Assembly (NCBI GenBank): GCA_958450365.1 | Contig: CAUEEP010000736.1 | Span: 1,485,501 to 1,549,500 of the forward strand | Reading direction: 5' to 3' | From: Mesorhabditis belari | Lineage: Eukaryota; Nematoda; Chromadorea; Rhabditida; Rhabditidae | DNA: 64,000 nt | Shown: positions 34,631 through 45,285 of the stretch, piece by piece | Layout: each line of letters opens with the position of its first letter | Numbering within the stretch: the first letter of the stretch is position 1 | The notes under the pieces: generated by a model | Told to the model about the DNA's origin: nothing | The model's input: only the letters and a program-made list of their open reading frames with translations | Databases searched by the model: none | Position numbers and translations under genes: made by a program

Positions 34631-37550
34631 ATGGGCCTCGAAGCGATCGCCTCGATTCCCGGGGTGCTCAGCATTGTGGCGACGGTATTGATCTAACTGA
34701 TTCCATTATTCTGATCATCATCTCAATTATAGATTAACAACTTTACTTCAAAAAGTCTATAATCACTTGACTCTAGGTCCCTTTTCAACAAATTTCTCAC
34801 TCACCATTTCAACAATCGATTTAAATAGCATTCCTTTCAGCTCCTGAGCTCCAGCTCCTGAGAATTATTCTCTATAGGCTTCATTTAGGTTGACGGTAGC
34901 GTCTATAATCTATTCAAAAAGTATTCAAAAAGTCGATACTCACTTGACTTTAGATCCCCTTTCAACAAATTTCTCACTCACCATTTCAATCGATTTAAAT
35001 AGCAAGATTGACTTAAATCTATTCAGGTCTGGATTAAATCAATGAACTTTCAGCTGCTGAGTTTTGCCGAATTATTCTCTATATGCTTCATTTGGGTGGA
35101 CGGTAGCGTTTACTGGTACATCTACATTGACGTGAGTATTAATGATTCTATTAGGCTGATTAATGATTACTAATCACTGACCGTGTTGGTCACCTATCTT
35201 CATTAATCATTTTAGAAACGGTCGACCAAAGCATAAACGATTTATTTTATTCAAAAACCCTATCTTTTTTCTATAAAATCCTTCTCAAGAGTTTTAAAAG
35301 AGCGCTTTTTTTAAGCAATTTCAATAGGTGAGAAGGCGAGTTGTCAAAATTAACCCGGTTATGCGATTTAAGCCTTTTCTTTTACAGAAACCTACCGTAT
35401 TTTCTCTAATAGTAGTCCACCGAGCCGAGTTGATGACTATTTTACGGCTTTTAAGGTATTCACCGAAGCTCACCACTCAAATCCCCCACTAGATCTCATC
35501 GTCAGCTACATTTTCCGCCCTCACATCGATAGGTTCTCATAAGCGCTTTTCGAGATTTCGAGTAATTTAAACGACGATCAAGGTGCACTACTATTAGAGA
35601 GAATGCGGTAATTACAATTGTTTAAAGATATACGCAGAGTTTACAGATATTACAGAGACACAGCTCTTTCTATATACAGTATTCTCTCTAATAGTAGTGC
35701 ACCCCGGCGAGCCGACTTGGTGACGATTTTACGGTTTCCAAGCTTTTGCAGAAGCTCTAATCTAATTCTCAACACTCAAATCCCCCACAAGATCTCGTCG
35801 TCAGCTACATTTTCCGACTTCACATCGATAGGTTCTGATAAACGCTTTTCGAGATTTCGAGGAATCTAGGCAAACGGCGCACTACTATTAGGGAAAATAG
35901 ATATAGGTTATCAAAGGTGGCCAGATTCAATATATACAGTATTCTCTCTAATAGTAGTGCACCCGGCCGAGTTGATGACTATTCTCCGGTTTTCAAGTTT
36001 TCACAAAAGCTCAAAACTCAAATCCCCCACAAGATCTCATCGTCAGCTACATTTTCCAACCCCAAATCGATAGGTTCTGATAAGCGGTTTCCGAGATTTC
36101 GAGCAATCTAGACAACGCTCAGGGGGCACTACTATTAGAGAAATACGGGATTTTGATGTAAATAGAAAAAAAATATAGAAAGAGTATAGAGGAATTTTCA
36201 GAAAAATTCTTCACACTGCTTTAGAAACGAAAAGAAAGAAAGAAAATTTCTTTATCTTTTACTTCGAAGAATTTTAAGAGAAATAAGAATTCCCCTTGCG
36301 AATTTGAGCCAAATTTTTGCCTAATATCAGACAAAACATTTGCTTTAAATACCTAAAATTAAACCCATAATACTTATTTTGAAAAAAAGTCGCTAATAAA
36401 AGAAAAAAATAATGAGCAATTGTTGGAGTGAAAGAAGGATTTGAATTCGAATTTGGTTCACAATTTGTTAGTCAATGGTCAATTATTAGGTTGAGATTTG
36501 AATTGAAAATTGAATTGAAAACAAATTCAAATGTAAATCCTTGTTCCAGCATTACGGATGGCATCTTCTCTTCGCTCCATGCGTTTTCACCGTTTTCGTC
36601 TTCTCAGTTTTTCTTCTTTTCTCCATAATTTTTGGAAGAGATCTTGTTAATACATATGGAAAGCAACTTGTGAGTTTTAAATGCAAATTTTTAACCTTAA
36701 TTAGCTTTATTTTTAGCTTAATTTGGGGGTGGGACAAATGCGACCTTTTTTTGCGCACCTGGACATTTGCGCACCTTTTTTTTTGCTGGAAAAGGCCTTA
36801 GGCAAGGCCGTAGAGCTTCGAAAATATTTCATATAAGGGAATCGTGTGCGTAGATTCCGAATTTCGACAAATCAGACCTCGCTGACACGTCAAATTTGGG
36901 CTAAAAGGCAAAAACTACGCAACTTAACGCTTTTCCGCAGTTTTTGCCTTTTAGCCCAAATTTGACGTGTCAGCGAGGTCTGATTTGTCGAAATTCGGAA
37001 TCTACGCATACGATTCCCTTCTATGAAAACATTTTTGAAGCTCTACGACCTTTCCTAAGGCCTTTTCCAGCAAAAAAAAGGTGCGCAAATGTCCAGGTGC
37101 GCAAAAAAAGGTCGCATTTGTCTCACCCCCCTTAATTTACTTTAAGAATCACTTTCCAGCTTTGCTTTTTTTCAAATCTACAAAATAAGAGCTTTAAAAG
37201 CTAAGAGAGATTTCAGAACTTACTTTTTTTATACTTTTTTTTAGACTTTGATCTGTTACGGTGTTTGCATGGCTTTACTCTTTGTTGCTGGTTGTTTTAT
37301 CGCTTGGTATGCGTCAAAAGCGAGTAAAGCAAAGAACACTACACTAAAACCTCGATATATTGCAGCATCGGTGAGTTGCATAGAAAAATTAAAACTTAGA
37401 ACTTAAATTAGTTCTTTTAAAAGATCTATAGATTTTAAAGTTTCTATTTTTCTTTAAAATTCAAATGATTCAACACTTTTTCAGATATTCGATTGGGTGA
37501 ATTTCCTCGTCTATCTCGCGCTTTTCGTTTTAACAATGCTATTCCAATAG
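34631..37550 (+). CDS. Four-TM MARVEL-like membrane protein, paralogue 2
   Basis: Exons 34631-34684, 35054-35131, 36550-36669, 37245-37370 and 37485-37550, all phase 0, give 147 residues. The N terminus is MGLEAIASIPGVLSIVAT, matching the PG-containing start of paralogue 3. Then come LLSFAELFSICFIWVDG, HYGWHLLFAPCVFTVFVFSV, LICYGVCMALLFVAGCFIAW and the last segment NFLVYLALFVLTMLF. Conserved with its paralogues: a Y/F-G-W at the exon 3 start, a YG near the third segment, and R-[FY]-x-A at the end of exon 4. Intron 2 holds three family P elements, intron 3 a 406-bp palindrome (36725-37130). An AATAAA at 37609-37614 lies 59 bp past the stop. A dead copy of exon 2 lies at 34840-34905 inside intron 1. 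Confidence 0.82.
34735..34905 (+). pseudogene. Dead duplicate of exon 2 and its upstream intron, MARVEL-like gene 2
   Basis: The segment GAATTATTCTCTATAGGCTT and its upstream flank (CAACAAATTTCTCACTCACC) repeat the real exon 2 region at 34910-35110. In this copy the in-frame GGG-TGG of the true exon has become TAG GTT, a stop, and the start of the exon is garbled. It still has a TTTCAG nearby. This is a relic of tandem exon duplication. Confidence 0.75.
35393..35610. mobile_element. TIR element, family P, copy 4
   Basis: Left end TACCGTATTTTCTCTAATAG, right end TTAGAGAGAATGCGGTA. It is preceded by GAGAAGGCGAGTTGTCAAAA, a flank shared with copy 7 at 37865, so the element was copied together with its surroundings. 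In intron 2 of MARVEL-like gene 2. Confidence 0.85.
35675..35900. mobile_element. TIR element, family P, copy 5
   Basis: Left end TACAGTATTCTCTCTAATAG; the right end (ACTACTATTAGGGAAAATA) has lost its last bases. Body as in other copies. In intron 2 of MARVEL-like gene 2. Confidence 0.8.
35935..36150. mobile_element. TIR element, family P, copy 6
   Basis: Left end TACAGTATTCTCTCTAATAG, right end CTATTAGAGAAATACGGGA. Third family P element in the same intron. Confidence 0.8.
36725..37130. mobile_element. Palindromic element, family S, copy 2 (divergent arms)
   Basis: The outer 50 bp match copy 1 (GTGGGACAAATGCGACC, then GCGCACC and ACATTTGCGCACC). The inner arms are different (GGCCTTAGGCAAGGCC, CAAATCAGACCTCGCTGACA). 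CTTAATTT flanks both sides. Arms are about 195 bp, nearly perfect. It lies in intron 3 of MARVEL-like gene 2. Confidence 0.85.
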
Positions 37551-37864
37551 AAATCTCTATCACATTTGATCTTCATTTATGCCTTGTATTTACGGTTCTT
37601 TAAGAAATAATAAACATAATTTACTTAAAAGAAAAAATTAAAAGCTTTAAAATCAGAATGAAACTTCTAAATCTTTGCATAATTCTGGAAGAAATTTGAA
37701 GTCTTCTGGACTTGAAACAGAAATTCGAATATAATTTCCTTTATTCTAAAGTTTATTTACTTTATTTATAATAATTCAAATTTAAAGCCATTTCAAGAGG
37801 TGAGAAGGCGAGTTGTCAAAATTAACCCGGTTATGCGATTTAAGCCTTTTCTTCTACAGAAACT

Positions 37865-38082
37865 TACCGTATTTTCTCTAATAGTAGTCCAGCGAGCCGA
37901 GTTGATGACTATTTTACGGCTTTTAAGGTATTCACAGAAGCTCAAAACTCAAATCCCCCACTAGATCTCATCGTCAACTACATTTTCCGCCCCCACATCA
38001 ATAGGTTCTAATAAGCGGCTTTTGAGATTTCAAGCAATTTAGGCAACGCTCAGGATGCACTCCTATTAGAGAAAATACGGTA
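37865..38082. mobile_element. TIR element, family P, copy 7
   Basis: Left end TACCGTATTTTCTCTAATAG, right end TTAGAGAAAATACGGTA. Both flanks (GAGAAGGCGAGTTGTC before; ACAATTGTTTACAGATATTA after) match those of copy 4, showing segmental duplication. Confidence 0.85.
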
Positions 38083-38236
38083 ATTACAATTGTTTACAGA
38101 TATTACAGATACGCAGAGACAGACACAGCTCTTTCTATATACCGTATTCCAACTCTAGTTGCAAACTAATTAGTTTTTTTTCCACAAACTCTTTCCCAAT
38201 AGGCAAAACTTGGAGTTTTTAAGAGCATATAACAAT

Positions 38237-38453
38237 TACTATATTTTCCCTAATAGTAGTGCACCCCGGCGAGCCGAGTTGGTGACGATTTTACGGTTTC
38301 CAAGTTTTCACAGAAGCTCAACACTCAAATCCCCCACAAGATCTCATCGTCAGCTACATTTTCCGACCTTACATCGATAGCTTCTCATTTTTGAGATTTC
38401 AAGGAATTTGGACGACGATCAGGGCTCACATTACTATTAGAGAGAATACGATA
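38237..38453. mobile_element. TIR element, family P, copy 8
   Basis: Left end TACTATATTTTCCCTAATAG, right end ATTAGAGAGAATACGATA. The body is intact in outline. Confidence 0.75.
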
Positions 38454-38526
38454 GTAGCTTAACACACATTGATCAACTGTCAAAATACACTCCTTTCACC
38501 ATAACTTTTGTTTTAAGAGATCAATA

Positions 38527-38860
38527 TACCATATTCTCTCTAATAGTAGTGCACCCTGCCGAGTTGATGACTATTTTACGGCTTTTAAGGTATTCACAGA
38601 AGCTCAAAACTCAAATCCCCCAAGATCTCATCGTCAGCTACATTTTCCGACCTCACATTTGATCTTCATTTATGTCTTGGATTTACGATTCTTTAAGAAA
38701 TAATAAATATAATTTACTTAAAAAAAGAATTAAAAGCTTTACAATCAAATGAAACTTCTAAATCTTTGCATAATTCTGGAAGAAATTTGAAATCTTCTGG
38801 ACTTGAAACAGAAATTGAATATAATTTCCTTTATTCTAAAGAATTAACATTCCAAATTTT
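38527..38860. repeat. Truncated family P copy fused to duplicated 3' flank of MARVEL-like gene 2
   Basis: 38527-38659 is the left half of a family P element. At CCTCACAT it runs directly into a copy of 37563-37745 (TTGATCTTCATTTATG, TTCTTTAAGAAATAATAAA, TTTGCATAATTCTGGAAGAA). So the gene's downstream flank, including the poly(A)-signal region, was duplicated about 1.1 kb away with a junction inside the element. Confidence 0.8.
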
Positions 38861-39335
38861 ATTTACTTTATTCATAAGAATTGAAATTTCAAATTTCATA
38901 GCAAATAGTTGATCTAAATAAGAATTTACCCAGGTCGAGGTGAGTATTTGTTGAGTATTGTGGTGGAAAGGCAGTTGGGTATCGAATATCCGTTCAAACC
39001 TATGAAATGCTGAGTTCAAATTGATGCTCTTTCAATAATTCAATCAATTTGTGAAATTTCAAAGTGCTTTAGTTGATTGAATCATTTTTTATTCATCATT
39101 GCTTTGTCATTGCTTTTCATTTTAGTGTGCAGAGCTTTTAGAATCTTAAGCTTTAAAAGCTTTATATGACTTTAAAAAGTTAATTCGAGGTACACCTAGC
39201 GAAAAGTCGAATTTAAGGTTTTTAAAATATTACAGATTCAATAAATAACATTAAATCAAGAAGAAAAAACGAGAATTACAAAAAATCTTTACAAAAAAGA
39301 TCCAATCCTATTTTTTTTCTCTAATTTTTCTCCAT

Positions 39336-40145
39336 AATCACATTTTGTTACGAATCCGCAATTTTAACAAACTTCTATAAGGTTTTGAATTTCCTGTTTA
39401 ATTTGTTTGATCTTTTTTTTGTCTTAAACATGATCATATTCATTAAATAACTTTAAAACGACTTTAAAAACGACTCTCAAAAACCTTAAATTGCGCTTTT
39501 CGTGACTCTCAACTTTGTAAGTTTATATGAAGATTCTAGAAGCATCAATCAGTTAGAGAATGGATTTGGTTAGAGAAAAGATACTTAAAAATCATCTCTA
39601 AAAATATCATACAGATTCATTGAGTTCTCGCTGAGCTAAACCCTTAGAAGTGATTCGCTATGGTCACCCTGTTTAATTTTTGAGCTTCATAATCAAACTT
39701 TGTTACGAATCCGCAATTTTATCAAACTTCTATAAGGTTTTGAATTTTCTGTTTAATTTGTTTAATCTTTTTTTGTCTTTTTGTGCTTGTAGATATAGTC
39801 TGGCACTCGTGGATTGCTGCGTGATTAGTTGACAGTCTCTGCCCTTGAGGCGTTTGCGGAGTCATATCGAGATTTGTTGCCAGTTTCCTGCCCTCGGTGA
39901 CTCTACTGCCTAGCGTGATCATATTCATTAAATAACTTTAAAAACGACTCTCAAAAACCTTAAATTGCGCTTTTCGTGACTCTCAACTTTGTAAGTTTAT
40001 ATAAAGATTCTAGAAGCATCAATCAGTTAGAAAATGAATTTGGCTAGAGAAAAGATACTTAAAAATCATATCTAAAAATTTCATAGGGATTCATTGAGAA
40101 CTTGCTGAGCTAGACCCTTAGAAGTGAGTCGCTATGGTCACCCTG
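39336..40145. repeat. Direct duplication of about 330 bp with a 138-bp insert
   Basis: 39336-39671 and 39687-40145 share TTGTTACGAATCCGCAATTT, GCGCTTTTCGTGACTCTCAA and GTCGCTATGGTCACCCTG-like ends. The second copy carries an extra, GC-richer block (about 39779-39916, GTCTGGCACTCGTGGATTGC) absent from the first; its ends show no clear inverted repeats. Confidence 0.8.
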
Positions 40146-40194
40146 TAATTTCAATATTGAAAACTTTAAATTTGAAAAGCCAAATGTTTTGATG

Positions 40195-40450
40195 ATTCGA
40201 AATGATTCCAAATTCAAACCCACTAAAGCCATTTTCAATTCTTTAGTTAAAAAAAGATAAAGTCTGTATCAAAGATCGGTAAAATGTTTTAAAAAATTCA
40301 TCTCAAAGCATCCACTGTCCATTTTAAATCGAAATGATTCCAAATTCAAACCCACTAAAGCCGTTTTCAATTCTTCAGTTAAAAAAAGATAAAGTCTGTA
40401 TCAAAGATTGGTAAAATCTTTTAAAAAATTCATCTCAAAGCATCCGCTGT
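40195..40450. repeat. Tandem duplication of about 128 bp
   Basis: Two units share GAAATGATTCCAAATTCAAA and GATAAAGTCTGTATCAAAGA, with few differences. Confidence 0.85.
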
Positions 40451-41334
40451 CCACTTTAAACTCAAATCAGCGTCAAATCATTTCTAGAGCTTTGTATTTT
40501 GATTTTAAAACTCGAGAACCTCTCTGGAAATTGTCAAAAGTTGATTAACATTTCAAAGCATTCATCTGTCTATTCATCTATTGAGTTGCCTTCTCATCGA
40601 TGAGTTGAAATGAAAGAGGTGGCACACCTCAACCCCTTCTCCGTCCACCGGGCACCCGGCATCCCCTCCCTTTCCCCATTCCCTCCTTCACCTATTTGCC
40701 TGTTTGTTCTGCCTCCATCCCGTCTTTTTCTTCTCATTTCTCATTTCTTCTTTCACTTCTTCACTTCTTTCACTTCTTCATTGAGTTCATCAAAAAGCAC
40801 ATAAACCTGTCCTCTTCTTGATACTCTTGCCAGCTTTTTTTTTGGCGAAATCTTTTATCATTGTTTACTTTTAAAGAAATTTTGAAGCTTTAGTGAATTG
40901 ATTTTAAAATCAGCATTTCTTTAAATCAACTTTCTTTCAACATAGATTAAAAGATTCCCTTCCTTTAACTAAACACATCTACTGAGGCCAAATCGAGTTC
41001 GAGATTGATTTGACTCACCATTCAAAGCCAAATCTAAGCCCAGATCTTGTAATTCCATGTCATTCAGTAAAAACAAAGTATAGATCCAAATTCAGCATCA
41101 AATTCTGAGTTGAATGGGTTAAATCTCATTCAATTTGAACACATTTGATGAGTCAAAGTCCAAAGTCATTCATCAACAGAAAATTCAATCGTGCAAGCCA
41201 GACTAGCTCTAACATTTCCAGCTTTGCTTAATCCAAAAAAAGTCAGGCTTCTCTTATTTACCTTTCCACGGTATTTAGCAAGTCTTTTATAAGATTCTTA
41301 TTAACAAAAATCATAGACTGAACGGAAAAAGACG

Positions 41335-41753
41335 TACCGTAAATACTGTAATAGTACCCCACCGCCCTCGTACAGTCGCGTAGTCGCAAAAGTTTTTTAG
41401 TAATTAATTTTTTTTCAAAGCGCCCGTACTTTCAAAAAATCCATCTTTAGCATCAAAAAATAGCTGAAATACAGGGCTATTTTTTGATACCTAAGCGCAC
41501 ATCGTAGCATAAACCAGTGTCGAGAAAAACTCGTTCAAAGCTAGACTACACAACGCTCCACACCGTCATTATCTTTGGCATCAAAAAAGCGTCTTTGGTA
41601 TCAAAAAATAGCCCTGAACTACAGCTATTTCTTGATACCTAAGCGCACATCGTAGCATAAACCAGTGTCGAGAAAAACTCGTTCAAAGTTAGACTACGCA
41701 ACACTCTGCACCATTAATTATGGGGGTGGGGTACTATTACAGTATTTACGGTA
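41335..41753. mobile_element. TIR element, family Q, copy 2 (419 bp)
   Basis: Ends TACCGTAAATACTGTAATAG and CTATTACAGTATTTACGGTA are perfect partners over about 30 bp including the ACCCCACC block. The interior contains a tandem duplication of about 110 bp (TTTTTGATACCTAAGCGCAC to AAAGCTAGACTAC). It is a longer version of the 10568 copy. Confidence 0.85.
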
Positions 41754-42396
41754 GGTGTGTAAGTCGAAGCTGTAAGTTGGTGTGTAAGTTGCCCATTTGG
41801 CGACAACTCTACGAGAATTTTCTCACTAAAAGTCTTGTCATCGGTATTCGAATTTCAAGGATTTATGTTGTAATTAAATGTTCGCCTCACTTTGGTAAAA
41901 ATTATTTGAATAATTTCAATTGGCAAACGATTTTTACCATTCTAGATCGATTTCTTTCAGGTTTTTTTTGAAGAAGACGAACAAGAAGAACAAGAACTTT
42001 ATTCTTTAAGTCATATTCTTACCTACTCTTATGACTAGTACCCTTATTTTTCAGTTTTACAATGTATCAAACAGAATTGTTTACATTGTGTGTAAAAAAA
42101 TCTATTAAAAATGTTCAAGAGTTAGACTTTTTGTAAGAAAATAGTAGAAAAAGTGATCTTTTTGATTTGATTCTAATAAAATCTGTTGTTTTAAAATAGT
42201 TAATTGTTTTTTATAAAAATCTAATAATCAAAATCTCAAAAGTTTTGTGCTAGAAAGTTTTCAATTCAATGTGCTTCAAAAAAAATTCAATGTGCTAGAA
42301 AGTTTGTTTACTTTGAGCACAAATCACACAATTGTAAGTAGCTTGGTTCTGTTGTTAGATCAACATCAAAGTATTTAGTTAAGCACTGCTTAGCAC

Positions 42397-42780
42397 ATGA
42401 GATCTGGATGATGAGATCTGGATGATGAGATCTGGATGATGAGATCTGGATGATGAGATCTGGATGATGAGATCTGGATGATGAGATCTGGATGATGAGA
42501 TCTGGATGATGAGATCTGGATGATGAGATCTGGATGATGAGATCTGGATGATGAGATCTGGATGATGAGATCTGGATGATGAGATCTGGATGATGAGATC
42601 TGGATGATGAGATCTGGATGATGAGATCTGGATCATGATATCTGGATCATGAGATCTGGATCATGAGATCATGCCCATTAGATCATGACCATTGGATCAT
42701 GACCATTAGATCATGACCATTAGATCATGACCATTAGATCATGATCATTAGATCAAATCATTAGATCAAATCATTAGATC
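42397..42780. repeat. 12-bp minisatellite (GATGAGATCTGG) grading into GATCATGACCATTA
   Basis: About 20 homogeneous copies of GATGAGATCTGG are followed by changed units (GATCATGAGATCTGG, then TTAGATCATGACCA). The gradient suggests the array edge is decaying. The minus-strand open frame across it is an artefact of the 12-bp period. Confidence 0.9.
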
Positions 42781-43139
42781 ATGAGTGCTTAACTAACTGA
42801 TTCATTGCTACTTTGGCACTGGTTTTGGAATTCATTGTAATTGATTGTAGTGGTTGGAAACAATCGTTTCATTTCACAAGTAAACTTATCGTTAGGTAAT
42901 CTTGAGTAACGTGACTGTCTCCAATAAAATGTTATATTTGCTTGATAAAACTTTGCGAGCTTCTCACTTTAAACATAATCTAATTTTTCGCATAAAGCTA
43001 TTCTAGATCCAAAGACACTAAGCAAAAAAATCCTGAAGGTTTTGGAAAATTTGATTTAAAACGATTAATTTACTTAAAATAATCAATTTACTTAAAACGA
43101 CTACTTTACTAAAATAACGCGACTAAACGAGAATTTCTA

Positions 43140-43256
43140 AATTGTCTAGAATTAAATGATTTGCAGAATGATTTGCAGAATGATTTGCAGCATGGTTTGC
43201 AGAATGTTGCAGAATGGTTTGCAGAATGTTGCAGAATGCTGCAGAATGATTTGCAA
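43140..43256. repeat. Irregular tandem repeat (AATGATTTGCAG)
   Basis: Units of 9-12 bp: ATGATTTGCAGA, ATGGTTTGCAGA and ATGTTGCAGA. Confidence 0.8.
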
Positions 43257-43867
43257 AATTTCTATTCAAAAAATAGACAACCATGAGTACGGTAACAACA
43301 CAAAAAAAATACAATACTACTTTTGCTCCTAAGTTCATCGATCAAAATTTCAAAACTCTCTTTTCTCGATTCTGATCGGTCGATGCTGAGTCGAGCGGTT
43401 TATTGAAGAGTTTTGTGAAAAAAAATGAAAGAGAAAAAGGCAAGTAGCGCTCGATTTTGCTCTATTTATTTGTGACTCATTTTTCATCCAGTAAAGTTTA
43501 CTTGAAAATCGAGGTGACTCTTTTGAGTGAACCTAACGCCTTTTCCCGTGAAACTTTCTGCATCTTGACGTGTTTTGTCTGCTTGATTCAGCGATTTGAA
43601 TGAATTCTGATTACTTACTTTCACTTGAATGCTATAATTTATATTAATATAATGATTATAATGCTTTAATTATAATTATAGAATGATAGAATGATTTAAA
43701 TGCTTGAATTGTGACAGTTAAAGCTCAAGATTTAATGAAATTGTTTCATTTTTGTCACTTTTTAAGCTAAAGATTATTTTTCTGAGTTTCAAAAGAGTTA
43801 TCTTTACTGACAAAGCTTAGATAACTCATCTGGTAGTGTCAATCACTTAGATAACTCAGCTTAGATA

Positions 43868-43990
43868 ACTAGTAGATGAGCTGGGACCATTCCTTAATGT
43901 AGTAGATGAGCTGGGATCACTTCTTAATGTAGTAGATGAGCTGGGATCACTCCTTAATGTAGTAGATGAGTTGGGACCATTCCTTAATCA
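43868..43990. repeat. 31-bp tandem repeat (AGTAGATGAGCTGGGA)
   Basis: Four units of TAGTAGATGAGCTGGGAYCA plus CTCCTTAATG. Confidence 0.85.
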
Positions 43991-44429
43991 CATCCCAGCT
44001 CACCAACGCCGATTGATTCAGGACCGAGCTGATAGAATCGACCACGCTGATTTTGATTCGACTTTTCTTTTTGATTCGATTTTGGTTCTGAATCGACCAC
44101 ATGATTCCGTAAAAATTAACAGCTTTTGCAAGAAAATTAGCAGTAAAAAGTTTCTACAACTTGAAGAATTAAGAAAAAAAAATGAGAATTTACTTCTTTA
44201 GACAAAGAATTATTGAAATTTCAGGTATTCCTGATACTAGCTTATTTTTACAATTCTCTATATATAACAAACAGCTCTTTAATTCCCATTTAGCTAATAA
44301 TAATCTTTTTTTGAAATGAAATGTTTTAAGTTTTTTTTGATTTTCCTATTTTGAATAAGCTTTCTCTCGCCTTTCCCCTTGATTTTCTCTTTAAAAATCG
44401 ATGATAAAAAGGATTTATTGACTCCGATT

Positions 44430-44573
44430 GCACCTTTTTCTTCACAATTTTTATTCTTGTTTTTATTTCAAAATCATTTTTAACTAGATTTGATCTTAAT
44501 TGTTATTTACTGAGGATCAAAAATGCCGCTAGTGGATGTAAATCGGATACTAACTCTACCTGGAATCGTCAAC
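44430..44573 (+). pseudogene. Duplicated promoter and first exon of MARVEL-like gene 3
   Basis: An almost exact copy of 45195-45338, including the leader, the ATG (44523) and the codons for MPLVDVNRILTLPGIVN. After GTCAAC the copy breaks into an unrelated repeat (GTTTACAGATATTACAGATA, also seen at 38090 and 35640), so exon 1 has lost its last codons and its donor. Two or three family P elements fill the gap between this and the real exon. Confidence 0.85.
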
Positions 44574-44621
44574 GTTTACAGATATTACAGATACGCAGAG
44601 ACAGACACAGCTCTTTCTATA

Positions 44622-44844
44622 TACCGTATTTTCTCTAATAGTAGTGCACTCTAGCGAGCCGAGTTGATGACGATTTTCCAGCTTTCAAAGTTTTCACAGA
44701 AGCTCAACACTCAAATCCCCCACTAGATCTCATCGTCAGCTACATTTTCCGACCCCACATCGATAGGTTCTCATAAGCGGTTCTCGAGATTTCGAGGAAT
44801 TTAGGCGACGCTCAGGGTGCACTACTATTCGAGAAAATACGGTG
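44622..44844. mobile_element. TIR element, family P, copy 10
   Basis: Left end TACCGTATTTTCTCTAATAG; right end CTATTCGAGAAAATACGGT. It lies between the dead and live first exons of MARVEL-like gene 3. Confidence 0.85.
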
Positions 44845-44920
44845 TATTGAAAGCTCTAGAATATCTACAAAGTCAAGTTAATGTCCGCGATTGTATAATA
44901 TATGTAGATCTATACTCAAA

Positions 44921-45192
44921 TACCGTATTTTCTCTATAATAGTACCTCGCCAAGCCGAGTTGATGACTAATTTCCAACTTCCAAAGTTTTCACAGAAGCC
45001 AACACTCAAACCCCATAGACACGTCAACACATTTTCCGACCTCACATGCCCATTTATGCCGATTTAGATGCAATATATTTAATATATACCGATTTTCTCT
45101 ATAATAGTACATCGCCAAGCCGAGTTGATGACTATTTTACGGCTTCCAAAGCTTTCACAGAAGCTCAACACTCAAATCCCCCACCAGATCCC
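44921..45192. mobile_element. Two truncated family P copies
   Basis: 44921-45046 and 45087-45192 both begin with family P left ends (TACCGTATTTTCTCTATAAT; TACCGATTTTCTCTATAATA) and lose the right half. They share the derived string ATAATAGTACMTCGCCAAGC, so one came from the other or both from one variant source. Confidence 0.75.
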
Positions 45193-45285
45193 ATCTACCT
45201 TTTTCTTCACAATTTTTATTCTTGTTTTTATATCAAAATAACTATTAACTAGATTTAATCTTAATTGCTATTCTGAGGATCAAAA

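Noticed and set aside
40610..40804. 64-codon frame rich in Pro, Phe and Ser
   Set aside because: Polypyrimidine-rich DNA (TTTCTTCTTTCACTTC); composition explains it.
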